The notes under the pieces: generated by a model
The model's input: the letters and a program-made list of their open reading frames with translations, nothing else
The model's database searches: none
Told to the model about the DNA's origin: nothing
From: Oculatella sp. LEGE 06141
GTDB lineage: Bacteria; Cyanobacteriota; Cyanobacteriia; Elainellales; Elainellaceae
Length of the DNA stretch: 64,000 nucleotides
Reading direction: 5' to 3'
Assembly: GCF_015207605.1 (NCBI RefSeq)
Contig: NZ_JADEWO010000010.1
Coordinates: 88,308-152,307, forward strand
Shown: one piece after another, positions 1 to 8,978 of the stretch
Numbering within the stretch: the stretch's first letter is position 1
Layout of the letters: each line of letters starts with the position of its first letter
Program-made: the position numbers and the translations under genes

Positions 1-157
1 ACTCTTTTGCAACTCTTTTGTGAATGGGATTCTGCCCATTTCCCTGGAACGAACCGGGTTTGAACCTTCTTTCCCTTTGATTCTTATATCCCCACGTGGC
101 TCACTGGTAAAACTCTATCTGCTCTCTTCTGGGATAACAAGCCTTGCCACAATAAAA
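1..157. other. Left-edge non-coding stretch
   Basis: This stretch lies downstream of the leftward phosphopantetheinyl transferase gene. I see no open reading frame, tRNA-like T-loop or strong hairpin in it. It probably belongs to the 3' flank of that gene and to sequence beyond the window. Confidence 0.4.
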
Positions 158-904
158 CTAAGAGAATTGCCAGCACCTTAACCGCCAGTGGGTGCCGTTA
201 ACAGCAAGGGCGGCGGTATATTCGTCGGTCAGCATAAATTCTAAAATCGACCAGCGGGATGCGGTTCGGGGCATGGTTTCATCCCGTAAGACGGCCTTGC
301 CAGAGGCAAACGAAATTTCGATGTGGGACAACTGCCCTAATCCGGTGCCGGTGGCTTTGAGGTAGGCTTCTTTGCACACCCAGTGACGAAAGAACGCAGT
401 TTGTTGCTGGTCGGGCGGCAGCGTGCCAATGCTGGCGTGTTCCTGAGCTGAGAAGAAGCGTTGCGTCAATTGGTCTAAATGGTCGATCGCCCGAATGTAC
501 TCTAAGTCCACTCCAACTGGGCGATCGCGCGTTACGGCGTACAGCGCTAATCCCTGGGAATGGCTGACATTGAACTGAAGATTGATGGGATTACATGCGG
601 GGGTTAACGCTGGTTTGCCGTGCGTTCCATAGCAAAACTCTAGTGTCTCGGGCGGCAAGTTGAGATAAGCCCCCAGGAGCGATCGCAACCCCCCACGACC
701 CACGACAAAATGACGCTGTAAATGCTCGAAGCGAAACCGTTCAGCACGGCGCTGCTCGTCGTCTGAAAGGGTCTGCGCCAGCTTCAGGTAGTCGGTTGTC
801 GCATCTAAATTGGCTCGCCATAGATGCACCTCATGGTCATCAAGCAATAGAGGGGTTGATGCTGGAAGCCACTCTAGTGGAGCAGCGGAATCGAAATCGG
901 TCAT
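158..904 (-). CDS. 4'-phosphopantetheinyl transferase, Sfp/HetI type
   Basis: This enzyme moves the phosphopantetheine arm of coenzyme A onto a conserved serine of acyl- or peptidyl-carrier proteins, activating them for fatty acid, polyketide or nonribosomal peptide synthesis in the cytoplasm. The family signatures are visible: GKPAL at about 96-100, NVSHS at 112-116, the metal-binding GVDLE at 131-135, and WVCKEAYLKATG at 175-186, where the Lys-Glu pair belongs to the second motif. The length of 248 residues is normal for the two-lobed Sfp type rather than the short AcpS type. The start follows GCGCAGG, and the gene lies 20 bases behind the DUF924 gene on the same strand, so the two are probably cotranscribed. 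No carrier-protein or synthase gene is in the window, so it is likely the general-purpose cellular enzyme. Cyanobacterial homologues are often labelled HetI; I do not assign that name. Confidence 0.93.
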   Translation of the reverse strand: MTDFDSAAPLEWLPASTPLLLDDHEVHLWRANLDATTDYLKLAQTLSDDEQRRAERFRFEHLQRHFVVGRGGLRSLLGAYLNLPPETLEFCYGTHGKPALTPACNPINLQFNVSHSQGLALYAVTRDRPVGVDLEYIRAIDHLDQLTQRFFSAQEHASIGTLPPDQQQTAFFRHWVCKEAYLKATGTGLGQLSHIEISFASGKAVLRDETMPRTASRWSILEFMLTDEYTAALAVNGTHWRLRCWQFS

Positions 905-924
905 CCTGCGCTTTCAAATTTCTG

Positions 925-1518
925 CTAAAAGGACGATCCGGGCTGTTTCAGGAACTCAATTTCTGCGGGCGTAGAGTCTCGTCCCAAGATTGAATTGCGG
1001 TGTGGGAAGCGCCCAAATCGTTCAATTACCGCCTGGTGGCGGTAGGCATAGTCGAGGATGTCGGTCAGTTCTGGTGCCACAGCCTGCAACTGTTGCGCCA
1101 GCGCCACCGATTGCTGCTGGTGTTCCAGGTTTTCGCTGTGTTCAAACGGCAGATAAACAAATATCCGTTGCAGCGGTTCTAGCGCCTGATCAACGCGTCT
1201 GGCGATCGCATCCTGTGCCGTTGCCAACGCATGCGGATCGGTTGCAAAAGCCTGGGGCGTTCCCCGAAACAGATTGCGTGGAAACTGATCGAGCAACAAA
1301 ATGAGCGCCAGACAGCCGGACGGCGTTTCCGTCCAATCGTTGAACTCGGCGGCAGCAGCTTGAGTGTAGGTTTCCAGGAAGCGATCGCGAATCGTTTGAT
1401 CGAACTCTGGATTTTTGCCAAACCAAAGTTTGCGACGGTGGTTGTAGCTCCGCTCTTCCGACTGGGGATCGCCAAACCAGAATGTCAAAATCTCGGCAAT
1501 AGTGTCTGAGTGCAGCAT
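925..1518 (-). CDS. DUF924 family protein
   Basis: This is a cytoplasmic all-alpha protein of the DUF924 family, whose biochemical role is not established. The family hallmarks are ILTFWFGD at the N-terminus, a WFGK segment after it, LDQFPRNLFRGTPQAFATDP in the middle, and the histidine-rich FVYLPFEHSENLEHQQ segment further on. I chose the ATG at 1518, giving 197 residues. It is preceded by GAAAGG at a good distance, and family members begin close to the TIAEILTFWFGD segment; a TTG at 1536 would add six residues. The gene is upstream of the phosphopantetheinyl transferase with a 20-base gap. Nothing suggests transfer or damage. Confidence 0.85.
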   Translation of the reverse strand: MLHSDTIAEILTFWFGDPQSEERSYNHRRKLWFGKNPEFDQTIRDRFLETYTQAAAAEFNDWTETPSGCLALILLLDQFPRNLFRGTPQAFATDPHALATAQDAIARRVDQALEPLQRIFVYLPFEHSENLEHQQQSVALAQQLQAVAPELTDILDYAYRHQAVIERFGRFPHRNSILGRDSTPAEIEFLKQPGSSF

Positions 1519-1556
1519 CGGCCTTTCGTGCAACAACAGCGTATCGATCTAAAACA

Positions 1557-1577
1557 AAGTCCGCTTAACGCGGACTT
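1557..1577 (-). terminator. Rho-independent terminator of the small secreted-protein gene
   Basis: A perfect 8-bp inverted repeat (AAGTCCGC / GCGGACTT) encloses a 5-base loop. Read leftward, it is followed by TTTGTTTTAG. It lies 39 bases beyond the stop codon of the leftward gene at 1616-1990 and before the DUF924 start. Confidence 0.75.
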
Positions 1578-1615
1578 CAAGATATCTTCAAATTAACGCC
1601 TCAGTTCAATTCAGG

Positions 1616-1990
1616 TTAGTTAGGGTTGGGAGTGTAAACTGGCCGAACAAAATCGGGTTGAACCGTTTGCGGTCTGTTTTGCTGCAAGTATTCGTTGCGC
1701 TGCCGTTGGCGAAAATCTGCGGCGGCATCACCAATTTGGCGCTGCTGCTCCTGAGTAAACTCTGGCCCGGTACGAAGCCCACCAAAGTTGGCCTGGTGAA
1801 TTAAATCAAACATGCTGTTCATTTGATTGCTTCCCCGGGTTGAAAACGGGTCGGAGCTGCGATCGCCCTGCAAGCCTTCCAGGGGATCAAGAGTCGTTTG
1901 GGCACCTGCCGCTGTACCCAGCAAGGGTACAGCTAACCCAGCAATCATCAAAGCAGCGGCAATTAGTAACGGTTGGATGGTGGTTTTCAT
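1616..1990 (-). CDS. Small secreted protein, function unknown
   Basis: I do not recognise a named family. The product of about 124 residues begins with a clear Sec signal peptide: MKTT, then a run of Ile, Ala and Leu, ending near TAAGAQT, which looks like a signal peptidase I site. The mature part is hydrophilic, rich in Gln, Asn and Arg, with a segment EFTQEQQRQIGDAAADFRQR predicted helical, and ends in a proline-rich tail. It contains no cysteine. I prefer the ATG at 1990 because GAGA sits six bases upstream; ATG 1996 and TTG 2002 are alternatives. It is likely exported to the periplasm or thylakoid lumen. It has its own terminator and is probably monocistronic. Confidence 0.7.
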   Translation of the reverse strand: MKTTIQPLLIAAALMIAGLAVPLLGTAAGAQTTLDPLEGLQGDRSSDPFSTRGSNQMNSMFDLIHQANFGGLRTGPEFTQEQQRQIGDAAADFRQRQRNEYLQQNRPQTVQPDFVRPVYTPNPN

Positions 1991-2079
1991 AAGCATTCTC
2001 AATGCAATTTCTGTAAGGATTAGACGCTTTTCCTAAGACGGAAGCAGAACTGAAATTGCTCCCAGCCTGCCGTTGCGAT

Positions 2080-2985
2080 TCAGGTAAACGAGCGACGCAA
2101 CAACGACCGAATGCTGAATAGGGCGATCGCATCGAACACCAACAACACCAGCAACGCGGTTCCCAGGCTAATGTTGGCAAAGGGAGCCTGCATCACCACG
2201 CTACCGAATGACCAATCACCATGAATGTAGAGATAGCGAATGGGTTCGATTGCATAGCTTAGCGGGTTCAAACTGGCGACCACCTGCAACCACTGCGGCA
2301 TAAATTCCAGCGGAGCCAGAGCGGTGCTGGCAAACAACAACGGCAGGTTAATGACAAAAATAACGGCGATTAGCTCAATGTGGCCGGGAAGGGCAAACGC
2401 CAACCCCAAACTGAGCGCCGTTACACCCAGTACCAGCATGAGTACGATCGCTACCACTAACCCCAACCCCAACAAATTGGGTAATCCTGCCCCTAAGAAC
2501 GCACTCAGGGAAATAATGGCCGCCGTTTGCACCATGCTCAGCGTTGCAATAAAAATGGCAGAGGCCAGCACAATCGAGAACCGAGACGCTAACGGCGCGA
2601 CCAGCAGCCGGTTTAAAAACCCAAACTCACGGTCGAACATGACTGGCAAACCAGCATTGAGCGCCCCACCAAACGCGGTGAAGACAATGATACCTGCGCC
2701 CAAAAATTGACCATAGTTGGCACTCTCACCAAACAAGCCCTGCGGTACGTTTTGGAACAGCGCTCCAAACAACACCAGCCACATCAACGGCTGGACGATG
2801 CCAGCAACCAAGGTGGAAGGGCGACGCTGAAGCTGAATAAACAATCGACGAGTGAGAGCCAGGGTTTCTTGCAGAAATTCACCCGACCACAAACCGGGAG
2901 CAGGCGCGATCGCCACTGACCCTTCAGCGGATTGAAGCTGGGACTCGTTCAGATCGGCTGGAGGTGGGGTTATCGTCTGACTCAT
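2080..2985 (-). CDS. ABC-2 type transporter permease (DrrB-like)
   Basis: This is the membrane subunit of an ABC exporter of the daunorubicin-resistance/ABC-2 class. A cytoplasmic N-terminus of about 50 residues with the typical LTRRLFIQLQRRPSTL segment precedes six hydrophobic helices. The region GGALNAGLPVMFDREFGFLN, a conserved cytoplasmic coupling element, is present. The length of 301 residues is normal. The ATG at 2985 follows GAGAGGACG. In many cyanobacteria this permease follows a DrrA-type ATPase gene that itself follows ctaA and ctaB. Here that ATPase is at 12162-13181 on the same strand, about 9 kb away, so the pair appears split. The substrate is unknown. Confidence 0.88.
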   Translation of the reverse strand: MSQTITPPPADLNESQLQSAEGSVAIAPAPGLWSGEFLQETLALTRRLFIQLQRRPSTLVAGIVQPLMWLVLFGALFQNVPQGLFGESANYGQFLGAGIIVFTAFGGALNAGLPVMFDREFGFLNRLLVAPLASRFSIVLASAIFIATLSMVQTAAIISLSAFLGAGLPNLLGLGLVVAIVLMLVLGVTALSLGLAFALPGHIELIAVIFVINLPLLFASTALAPLEFMPQWLQVVASLNPLSYAIEPIRYLYIHGDWSFGSVVMQAPFANISLGTALLVLLVFDAIALFSIRSLLRRSFT

Positions 2986-3352
2986 CTGAAAACGTCCTCT
3001 CAGTAACTCTCAGTAATCGTGTTTCTTACTTAATCTCTAATTGAGCCGATTTGAGCAGCCAATTCAGACGAATTGTGAGATGCCACTATCAAAATACGGT
3101 TTTGTCTCTAGACTAGCGCATTTGATGCGATCGCCAGAATGGAACAGCAGCATTCAGCACTATGAAACCTCTGCAACTGGCACAGGCTCTACTGTTGTAG
3201 CGATTTCAGGAAACATAATCGTGACATTAGACCTGGCGACCCCAGTTAAACGCTTGGACGTTCAATGCCGACTGTAAGCTGCTTGCGGTCGGGTGCTTTG
3301 GCGCAGGTATTGGCCATCAAATCAAATTTAAGGATAAAGCGTTGGTGCGGTT
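2986..3352. other. Divergent intergenic region, nothing specific seen
   Basis: This stretch separates the leftward ABC-2 permease from the rightward membrane/coiled-coil gene and must hold both promoters. I see no strong hairpin and no convincing gene; a short open frame at 3041-3277 has no recognisable features. Confidence 0.4.
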
Positions 3353-4123
3353 ATGTTAATCAGTTATTCTCTGTTCAGCGTGGTGTTGGCGTGCGTGTTG
3401 CTGCTGGTGTTTGCGGTGTTGCAGTGGTTACAGATTCCAACAGGCAATTTCTTGGACTGGGTGGTGGGTGCGGCAAGCTTTGGCTGGCTGATGGTGGTGG
3501 TTACTGTTCCCTGGACGATCTACTTCGACGCAAAGCAGGCGTTAGCAGAGGCGGGATTATCAACCGAGGCTGGTATTCCAATCGAGGAAACGAAAGTTCA
3601 ATATATTGAAATGGTGGCACGGCGATCGCTGCGAATCGTGCTGGCTCTGCATCTGGTATCGGCGGCGAGTCTGTATGGACTGGCATGGGCGGGAGTTAGC
3701 CCTGTGGGCTACATCAGTTCGGCAGCCGCTTTGTTGCTCACTGGGTTGCGTCCAGCCGTCAGAGCTTACAACTATTTTGCGGCTCGCATTGCCATGATTC
3801 GACAGCAGTTCCAATATCCGCGCCAGGATGTAGTTGAGCTGCGCGAACGGGTAGTTTTGCTAGAAACCACCGTTAAACAAGTGGAAGAACAGCTCAACGC
3901 TGAAAATCCAACCTCTTGGGTAGCGATGCAACAGCGTCAGCTAGAAGCAATGCGCCATGACTTGACCGATCTGGCCGCAGCTCACGAAACCTTTCGAGCC
4001 ACAAACCACGCAGAACACGGTCGCCTCTCGCGTGAAGCCCAACAGGCCATTTCTCAACTCACCACCGACGGACAGTTTCTCGACCATGTGCGTGAGATCA
4101 TTCGGTTTTTCAAGACTGCTTAA
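3353..4123 (+). CDS. Membrane protein with C-terminal coiled coil, function unknown
   Basis: I do not recognise a named family. The 256-residue product starts with two hydrophobic helices (about 5-25 and 35-57), a short loop containing DAKQALAEAGLS, then two more hydrophobic segments (about 93-115 and 118-136). From about 145 to 250 it is charged and heptad-like: RERVVLLETTVKQVEEQLN, then RQLEAMRHDLTDLAAAHETF. That is a long cytoplasmic coiled coil suited to oligomerisation or scaffolding. It is probably a plasma or thylakoid membrane protein of cyanobacterial distribution. It stands alone, convergent with the HAD phosphatase gene. Confidence 0.75.
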   Translation: MLISYSLFSVVLACVLLLVFAVLQWLQIPTGNFLDWVVGAASFGWLMVVVTVPWTIYFDAKQALAEAGLSTEAGIPIEETKVQYIEMVARRSLRIVLALHLVSAASLYGLAWAGVSPVGYISSAAALLLTGLRPAVRAYNYFAARIAMIRQQFQYPRQDVVELRERVVLLETTVKQVEEQLNAENPTSWVAMQQRQLEAMRHDLTDLAAAHETFRATNHAEHGRLSREAQQAISQLTTDGQFLDHVREIIRFFKTA

Positions 4124-4239
4124 GTCTTGCGTCTTGTTTTTAGAGATGGCTCATCTGTTGGGCGGATGAACAGTTGTGCAGGATTGTGCAGGAAAGGTCA
4201 GTCGTCTGGTTTGATCCCCTCGATTGACCTGCCCCGGTC

Positions 4240-4908
4240 TCAGGCGGTTTGAGCCAGAGGCGATTGGTCGTAGTGCTGTAGCAAATCGGCAGGATCGTTG
4301 TAGATGGCGATCGCCCCTGCCAACCGCTCGTCATCAAATCCACCGCACCGCAGTGCAATGACCTGAACACCAGCCCTAGCTGCCGCCTCAATATCGTAGG
4401 GAGCATCCCCCAACATTACAACGTTCTCAGCAGCCATATTGCTTTTGTTTAGAGCTGCGACTACGATGTCGGGTTCAGGTTTCGATGCCGCCGCATCACT
4501 AGAGGTCGTAGTTTCGTGGAGCAAATTATCCACCTTAGCCACCTTAAGTAATAGCTCTAGCTCTTGATTGGTGGCCGAACTCGCCACAATCAAATGCAGC
4601 CCAGCCTCTTGCAGTTTCAAGACCAGATCTCGCGCTCCATTGGTAGGCACAAAGTGCGGCCCAAACTTTTGCAAAACTAATTCCTTGCGCCGCTCTGAAA
4701 CGGCTTTGCCATCGCCTTCGTCTTTGTTTAATCCGGGCACCAGTTTAGGAATAACCTGATCGCCGCCCATGCCAATCAGCGGTCGCACCCGCTCAAACGG
4801 CACATCATATCCAGACGCAGCAAACGCCTCGACCCAGGCTTGAGCATGGGCATCGTTGCTGAGAACCAGCGTTCCATCAATATCTAAAATGACACCCTCT
4901 AGTTTCAT
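4240..4908 (-). CDS. HAD-superfamily hydrolase, phosphoglycolate phosphatase/beta-PGM-like
   Basis: This is a soluble phosphatase or phosphomutase of HAD subfamily I with a helical cap. The nucleophile motif is ILDIDGTLV (Asp 9, Asp 11). Motif II is IVASSATNQ, motif III provides the lysine of SKPEP, and motif IV is VMLGDAPYDIEAA. The cap segment between residues 15 and 80 suits small phosphorylated substrates. At 222 residues it is typical. ATG 4908 follows AGAGGGCTGA, a good ribosome binding site. Phosphoglycolate, pyrophosphate and hexose phosphates are all possible substrates in this family. The gene is single and convergent with the gene on its left. Confidence 0.85.
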   Translation of the reverse strand: MKLEGVILDIDGTLVLSNDAHAQAWVEAFAASGYDVPFERVRPLIGMGGDQVIPKLVPGLNKDEGDGKAVSERRKELVLQKFGPHFVPTNGARDLVLKLQEAGLHLIVASSATNQELELLLKVAKVDNLLHETTTSSDAAASKPEPDIVVAALNKSNMAAENVVMLGDAPYDIEAAARAGVQVIALRCGGFDDERLAGAIAIYNDPADLLQHYDQSPLAQTA

Positions 4909-5531
4909 TCAGCCCTCTCTGCAAAACATGCTTCGATAGTGGCGCAGAGAATGAATTTGTTCATCAGTCCATCAGAGTAGACTGCAACGAGTGATGAGGG
5001 CAGATGGATGAGGGCAGTGAAGCCAGACTTCAATTATCCAAACGCTCGAATTCGACTGCGATACCTAACTGAAAACAGATCAATGCCCCTTTGATCATGT
5101 CGGGCGATCGCAGCACTACAAATTCGAGATTGAATCCAATCTTAAGCCCTATTACTGTTAGTGGACGTACTTATTTGGCAACCTACTACCAATACTTTCC
5201 TGATGGGATTTCCTGTGAATGGGTAGCAGGACTACATGTATTATTTTTAACACTAGCAGCAATTCGGGCGGCAGTACATCCGTCATGAGTTCTGCTATTG
5301 ATCGACGAATCAGTTACTTGACTGTATTTCTTTATGAGATAGACTCCTAATTGGAATGATATTTTGACGATGCGGCACAGTGTGGTTGTGCGTGTCAACT
5401 TTTCCCAAGGGTGTACTCTCGTCTACCAGGGCAGTAGGCTTGCAACCAAAGCGAAACCTTAGCCTTGGAGCTGTAACTTACTACAAAAGCTGTAACGTAT
5501 GAGTTTCAAACGATATCCGAGAGAGCTACCA
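4909..5531. other. Intergenic region with paired direct repeats before the first substrate-binding gene
   Basis: I see no supported gene here. The right end carries two copies of AGCTGTAAC at 5469-5477 and 5488-5496, 19 bases apart, about two helical turns, just upstream of the substrate-binding protein start. They could be an operator for that gene. The remainder is AT-rich with scattered short open frames without family features. Confidence 0.4.
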
Positions 5532-6587
5532 ATGAACTTCCCAAACACCCCCCGCTGGACGCGCCGACAGGCTCTATGGATGCTAGGTGGAACGATCGCT
5601 GGCATAGGGTTGCATAGCTGCGCTCAGACGGCTGAAACAGCTTCAACGGCAGCCTCCCCAGGCACCCCCGGCAATATGTCCGCCTCCATCGGCATTACCA
5701 CCTGGATTGGCAATACGCCGCTCTACATTGCTCAAGAAAAAGGCTTCTTTCAAGAATTAGGGCTAACTCTCGATATCAGGGTTTTTCAAACGGTAGCACA
5801 AGCCTTTCCAGCGTTTACAGCAGGGCAACTCAGCGCAATTGCACCTGTCACCTCTGAAGTGGTTTCGTTAGCGGCCAACGGTGCCGATCACCGCGTTGTC
5901 ATGGTAGCAGACACTTCCTTGGGGGCAGATGTACTTTTAGCCCGCAACAGCATTCAGAGCATTGCGGATTTTAGAGGGAAGAAAATTGGGGTTGAGTTAG
6001 GCGGTATTGGTCACTTCTTTGTGCTGCAAGTATTAGCAGAAGCCGGGTTAAGTGAAAAGGATGTTGAATTAGTGAATACGCCTCCTGATGCTGCCGCTGC
6101 TGCTTACCAAACGGGAAGCATTGAGATTGCCTACTCGTACTCACCCTACAGCGATCAGGCGAACGAGGCGCAAAAGGATGGGCGCACAATTTACAGCACC
6201 AAAGAAATGCCAACGGCGATCGCCGACTTCTATGTATTCAGCAACCAGTTTATTCAGTCCAGCCCGCAAGCGGTTGCCGCCTTTGTAGAAGGAAACATCA
6301 AAGGACTGGAATTTTTGGAGAGTAACCGCGATGAAGGGTTAGCCATCATGGCGAAACAGTTGGGAATTACGCCTGAAGAACTGGATGGGCAGCTACAGGG
6401 CATTCAAATCCCTGACTTAGCAGCGAATGTAGAGATGCTAGGTAATTCCAGCAACGAGCTTTACATGTTGAATTCGATGAATGACATGGCTGAGTTTCTT
6501 GAAGCTCAAGGACAAATTGAATCCACGCCGGATTTGTCCAATGTAATTGACCCTCAGTTTGTCAATGCCCTGCAAACCAACGGGTAG
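5532..6587 (+). CDS. Orphan ABC substrate-binding lipoprotein, NMT1/SsuA/NrtA-like (copy 1)
   Basis: This is a periplasmic binding protein of the nitrate/sulfonate/thiamine-precursor class. It begins with a Tat-like signal (RWTRRQALWMLGG) ending in the lipobox GLHSC, so the mature protein should be a membrane-tethered lipoprotein. The binding fold follows: TTWIGNTPLYIAQEKGFFQE, then a DFRGKKIGVELGGIGHFF segment, then AAAYQTGSIEIAYSYSPY. I prefer ATG 5532 over 5499, because GAGAG precedes it and the paralogue at 7887 starts at the equivalent place. No permease or ATPase gene is close, so transport would need distant partners. The alternative is a sensing role together with the receptor encoded downstream. 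The ligand cannot be read from the sequence. A strong hairpin terminates the gene. Confidence 0.85.
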   Translation: MNFPNTPRWTRRQALWMLGGTIAGIGLHSCAQTAETASTAASPGTPGNMSASIGITTWIGNTPLYIAQEKGFFQELGLTLDIRVFQTVAQAFPAFTAGQLSAIAPVTSEVVSLAANGADHRVVMVADTSLGADVLLARNSIQSIADFRGKKIGVELGGIGHFFVLQVLAEAGLSEKDVELVNTPPDAAAAAYQTGSIEIAYSYSPYSDQANEAQKDGRTIYSTKEMPTAIADFYVFSNQFIQSSPQAVAAFVEGNIKGLEFLESNRDEGLAIMAKQLGITPEELDGQLQGIQIPDLAANVEMLGNSSNELYMLNSMNDMAEFLEAQGQIESTPDLSNVIDPQFVNALQTNG

Positions 6588-7886
6588 CTGCCAGCCAAAA
6601 TCGTTGTGTCGCGTCATTGAAGCAGGTATTGATCCGTGACGGTTTCGCACGGGTCATTACCTGCTTTGCTCATCATGTAAATACCGTCCAGACCCTGGCA
6701 AATGGTTGAGCAGGGTTAGCGTTCCCAGCGGCGATCGCCCGTTTCTAATCCCTGCGATCGCTGCGAGTAGGCTCAGGCAAAAAGCCCATTTGATCTGTGA
6801 TGGAGCAGGAATAGTATGGTTGCTCCCGCCTCAGCGTGCTGGTGAGCGATCGCTCCAGATAGATTGGGGCAACCGTTCATAGCCGTCTTCATACAGATCA
6901 TTGAAATCAAAGAGGTATAATTAGATACCTCGTTAAACCTGCTCAATTCTTTTTTAATACGGGTTAAACAATATAAAGTTTTAGTTAATTTGTGGGTCAT
7001 CTAGTTGCCAGATTCGACATAAAAGTAGGATAAGGTATACAGCAGTAAAGCTTTATTTAGCTCAAGCGAAGAACTCATACAGCTTCTAAGCTTCATGATT
7101 CTAGCGTCGAGCAGGGTGTAGTTCGTAATAAAGCAGTATTAGCTATATAAAGCTTGTATCTACCCGGCGTTGTGTAAACGGCATCTTTGGACACAAATAA
7201 CTGTGTGCCCAAAGTAATGTATCTACCGCATCAGTGTCTTTGAGTATTATTCATTGTTCTTGGCATAGGTATCTTTTGTTGGCTCAAACTGTTAGTTAAT
7301 CCTTGTCATTAAAGGTGCTACAAGTAGCGTTGGAATCGTGCTCTTGTGCCATCAGCTCAGCGGTGTTTACGAGTCAGCCCCCCTTTAACGAAACATCTAA
7401 CGCTTAAATGGCGCTGACATAAGCATGTGGATGGCCGAATGCCTAGCATCCCATAGGATAGGCACCGTCCACCAGCCTTAATTCAGTGACGTTCAGCGAA
7501 GGTCTGTTATCTGTAGATCGTAGGATGCTTTAACGGGGCTGAATGCAACTCGAACGGCTCATCAGAGTTTCCAATCAGTTGGCCATCAGGAGCTGATGCA
7601 GCACATCATTTGCTTTCCAAATTTCAGGTGAATCTCAATCCTCAAAGGACTATTTTGCTCAGGGAGATAGTCTACTTAACAGTTTCGATGTATTCCCACA
7701 ATGTTGAGTGACTTGTCAAAAGAGCTGAAGCAGCTAGATTGCTTTGGAAAATAGCCTTGTTGAGATGGAGATGCAACATTTGCAGAGCGAGAAGAAACGG
7801 TTCCTCAACTAGCCGCTGGAATAGGCAGGCTGGCGCTATGCACTTGCGTGATTCAACTGTGTTGTATTGAATTTTGAGAAAAACCA
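6588..7886. other. 1.3 kb non-coding region between the paralogous substrate-binding genes
   Basis: After the terminator at 6620-6666 the sequence becomes AT-rich (about 6900-7300) and shows no convincing coding frame on either strand. A modest hairpin (CTTTGG...CCAAAG with inner CACA/TGTG) lies at 7185-7214. There is no recognisable transposase remnant, tRNA or CRISPR-like repeat. It must contain the promoter of the second substrate-binding gene and could hold an unannotated small RNA or decayed genes. Confidence 0.4.
6620..6666 (+). terminator. Long hairpin terminator after substrate-binding gene 1
   Basis: Two 19-base arms (6620-6638 and 6648-6666) pair at 17 of 19 positions around a 9-base loop. 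The right arm ends in CTGCTTTGCT, so the T-tract is weak. The hairpin begins 33 bases after the stop codon of the rightward gene. Confidence 0.7.
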
Positions 7887-8927
7887 ATGAGTTACTTTCC
7901 ATCTCACCATCGTTGGACTCGTCGTCAGGCTCTCTGGTTTATGGCTGGGGCAGTAGGAACGGCGGGGTTGCACGCTTGTAGCAAACTACCTCAAAGTTCG
8001 TCTGCGACCAATTCCACAAACCTAACCCCTGCCACTATTGCGGTAACATCCTGGATTGGTAATACAGCACTCTACATTGCTGAGGAAAAAAACTTTTTCC
8101 GGGATGAAGGACTCAACCTGACCGTGAGAACATTTGGCACCGTTGCGGAAAGTTTTCCGGCCTTCTCAGTGGGGCAATTACAGGCTGTTGCTCCGGTGAC
8201 TTCGGAAGTTGTTGCACTGGCAGCGCAAGGAACAGACTACCGAATTGTGGCGGTTATGGATACGTCATCGGGAGCAGATGCCATACTGGCGCAGGGAAGT
8301 ATTTCCAGTATTGAGGACTTTAAAGGGAAGCGAATTGCGGTTCAACGAGGGGGGGTGGGTCACTTCTTTCTGCTACAAATTTTGGCAGAAGTGGGAATGA
8401 GAGAACAGGATGTCACTATTGTTGATACCACTCCTGAAGCGGGGGCAGCGGCCTTTGAAGCTGGAAACGTTGAAATTGCCTATTCTTACCCTCCTTATAT
8501 TGATAGCGCTCTGGCTGTTCAGAAAAACGGACGCATCATCTATGACTCGTCCAAGATGCCAACGGCGATCGCCGATGTGTATGCCTTTAGCACTGACTTT
8601 ATCCAAACGCATCCAGAAGCCGTTCAGGGTTTTGTTCGCAGTATCTTTAGCGCCTTAGATTTTTTGCAGTCGAATGAAGGCGAAGCATTGGCGATCGCGG
8701 CCAAACGTCTTGAGATGACTCCACAGGACTTAGCAACTCAGCTCGAAGGAGTTAACTTACCGGATCTCGCAACCAATCAGGAAATGTTGGGCAATCCTGA
8801 AAGCGATCTCTATTTGCTCAAACCGTTAACTGCGCTGGCCGAGTTTTTGCAAGACCAGAACCAAATTGAAACGCTCCCGGATCTGTCTAACCTGATCGAC
8901 CCACAATTTGTCATGGCTTTGAACTAG
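7887..8927 (+). CDS. Orphan ABC substrate-binding lipoprotein, NMT1/SsuA/NrtA-like (copy 2)
   Basis: This is a close paralogue of the gene at 5532. Both share the HRWTRRQALW / PRWTRRQALW export signal, the lipobox (here GLHAC), TSWIGNTALYIAEEKNFF, the DFKGKRIAVQRGGVGHFF segment and the C-terminal DLSNLIDPQFV. It should be a lipid-anchored periplasmic binding protein. The chemoreceptor gene starts 51 bases after its stop codon with no terminator between, so the two are probably one transcript. This is the main clue that the protein may present a ligand to that receptor rather than to a transporter, which is inference. The two copies differ in many ligand-pocket residues and may bind different compounds. 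Confidence 0.85.
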   Translation: MSYFPSHHRWTRRQALWFMAGAVGTAGLHACSKLPQSSSATNSTNLTPATIAVTSWIGNTALYIAEEKNFFRDEGLNLTVRTFGTVAESFPAFSVGQLQAVAPVTSEVVALAAQGTDYRIVAVMDTSSGADAILAQGSISSIEDFKGKRIAVQRGGVGHFFLLQILAEVGMREQDVTIVDTTPEAGAAAFEAGNVEIAYSYPPYIDSALAVQKNGRIIYDSSKMPTAIADVYAFSTDFIQTHPEAVQGFVRSIFSALDFLQSNEGEALAIAAKRLEMTPQDLATQLEGVNLPDLATNQEMLGNPESDLYLLKPLTALAEFLQDQNQIETLPDLSNLIDPQFVMALN

Positions 8928-8978
8928 GGTTAACGATTTACCCTATCGCATTTCAATTACATTCATGCCTCGAAATTT

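Noticed and set aside
5091..5288. 65-codon open frame in the gap before the first binding-protein gene
   Set aside because: It has no ribosome binding site and no recognisable features.
7672..7902. 76-codon minus-strand open frame in the receptor-island gap
   Set aside because: It overlaps the start of the second binding-protein gene on the opposite strand and resembles no protein family I know.
5532..8927. Complete nitrate/sulfonate ABC transporter
   Set aside because: Only binding proteins are present; no permease or ATPase of that class occurs in the window.
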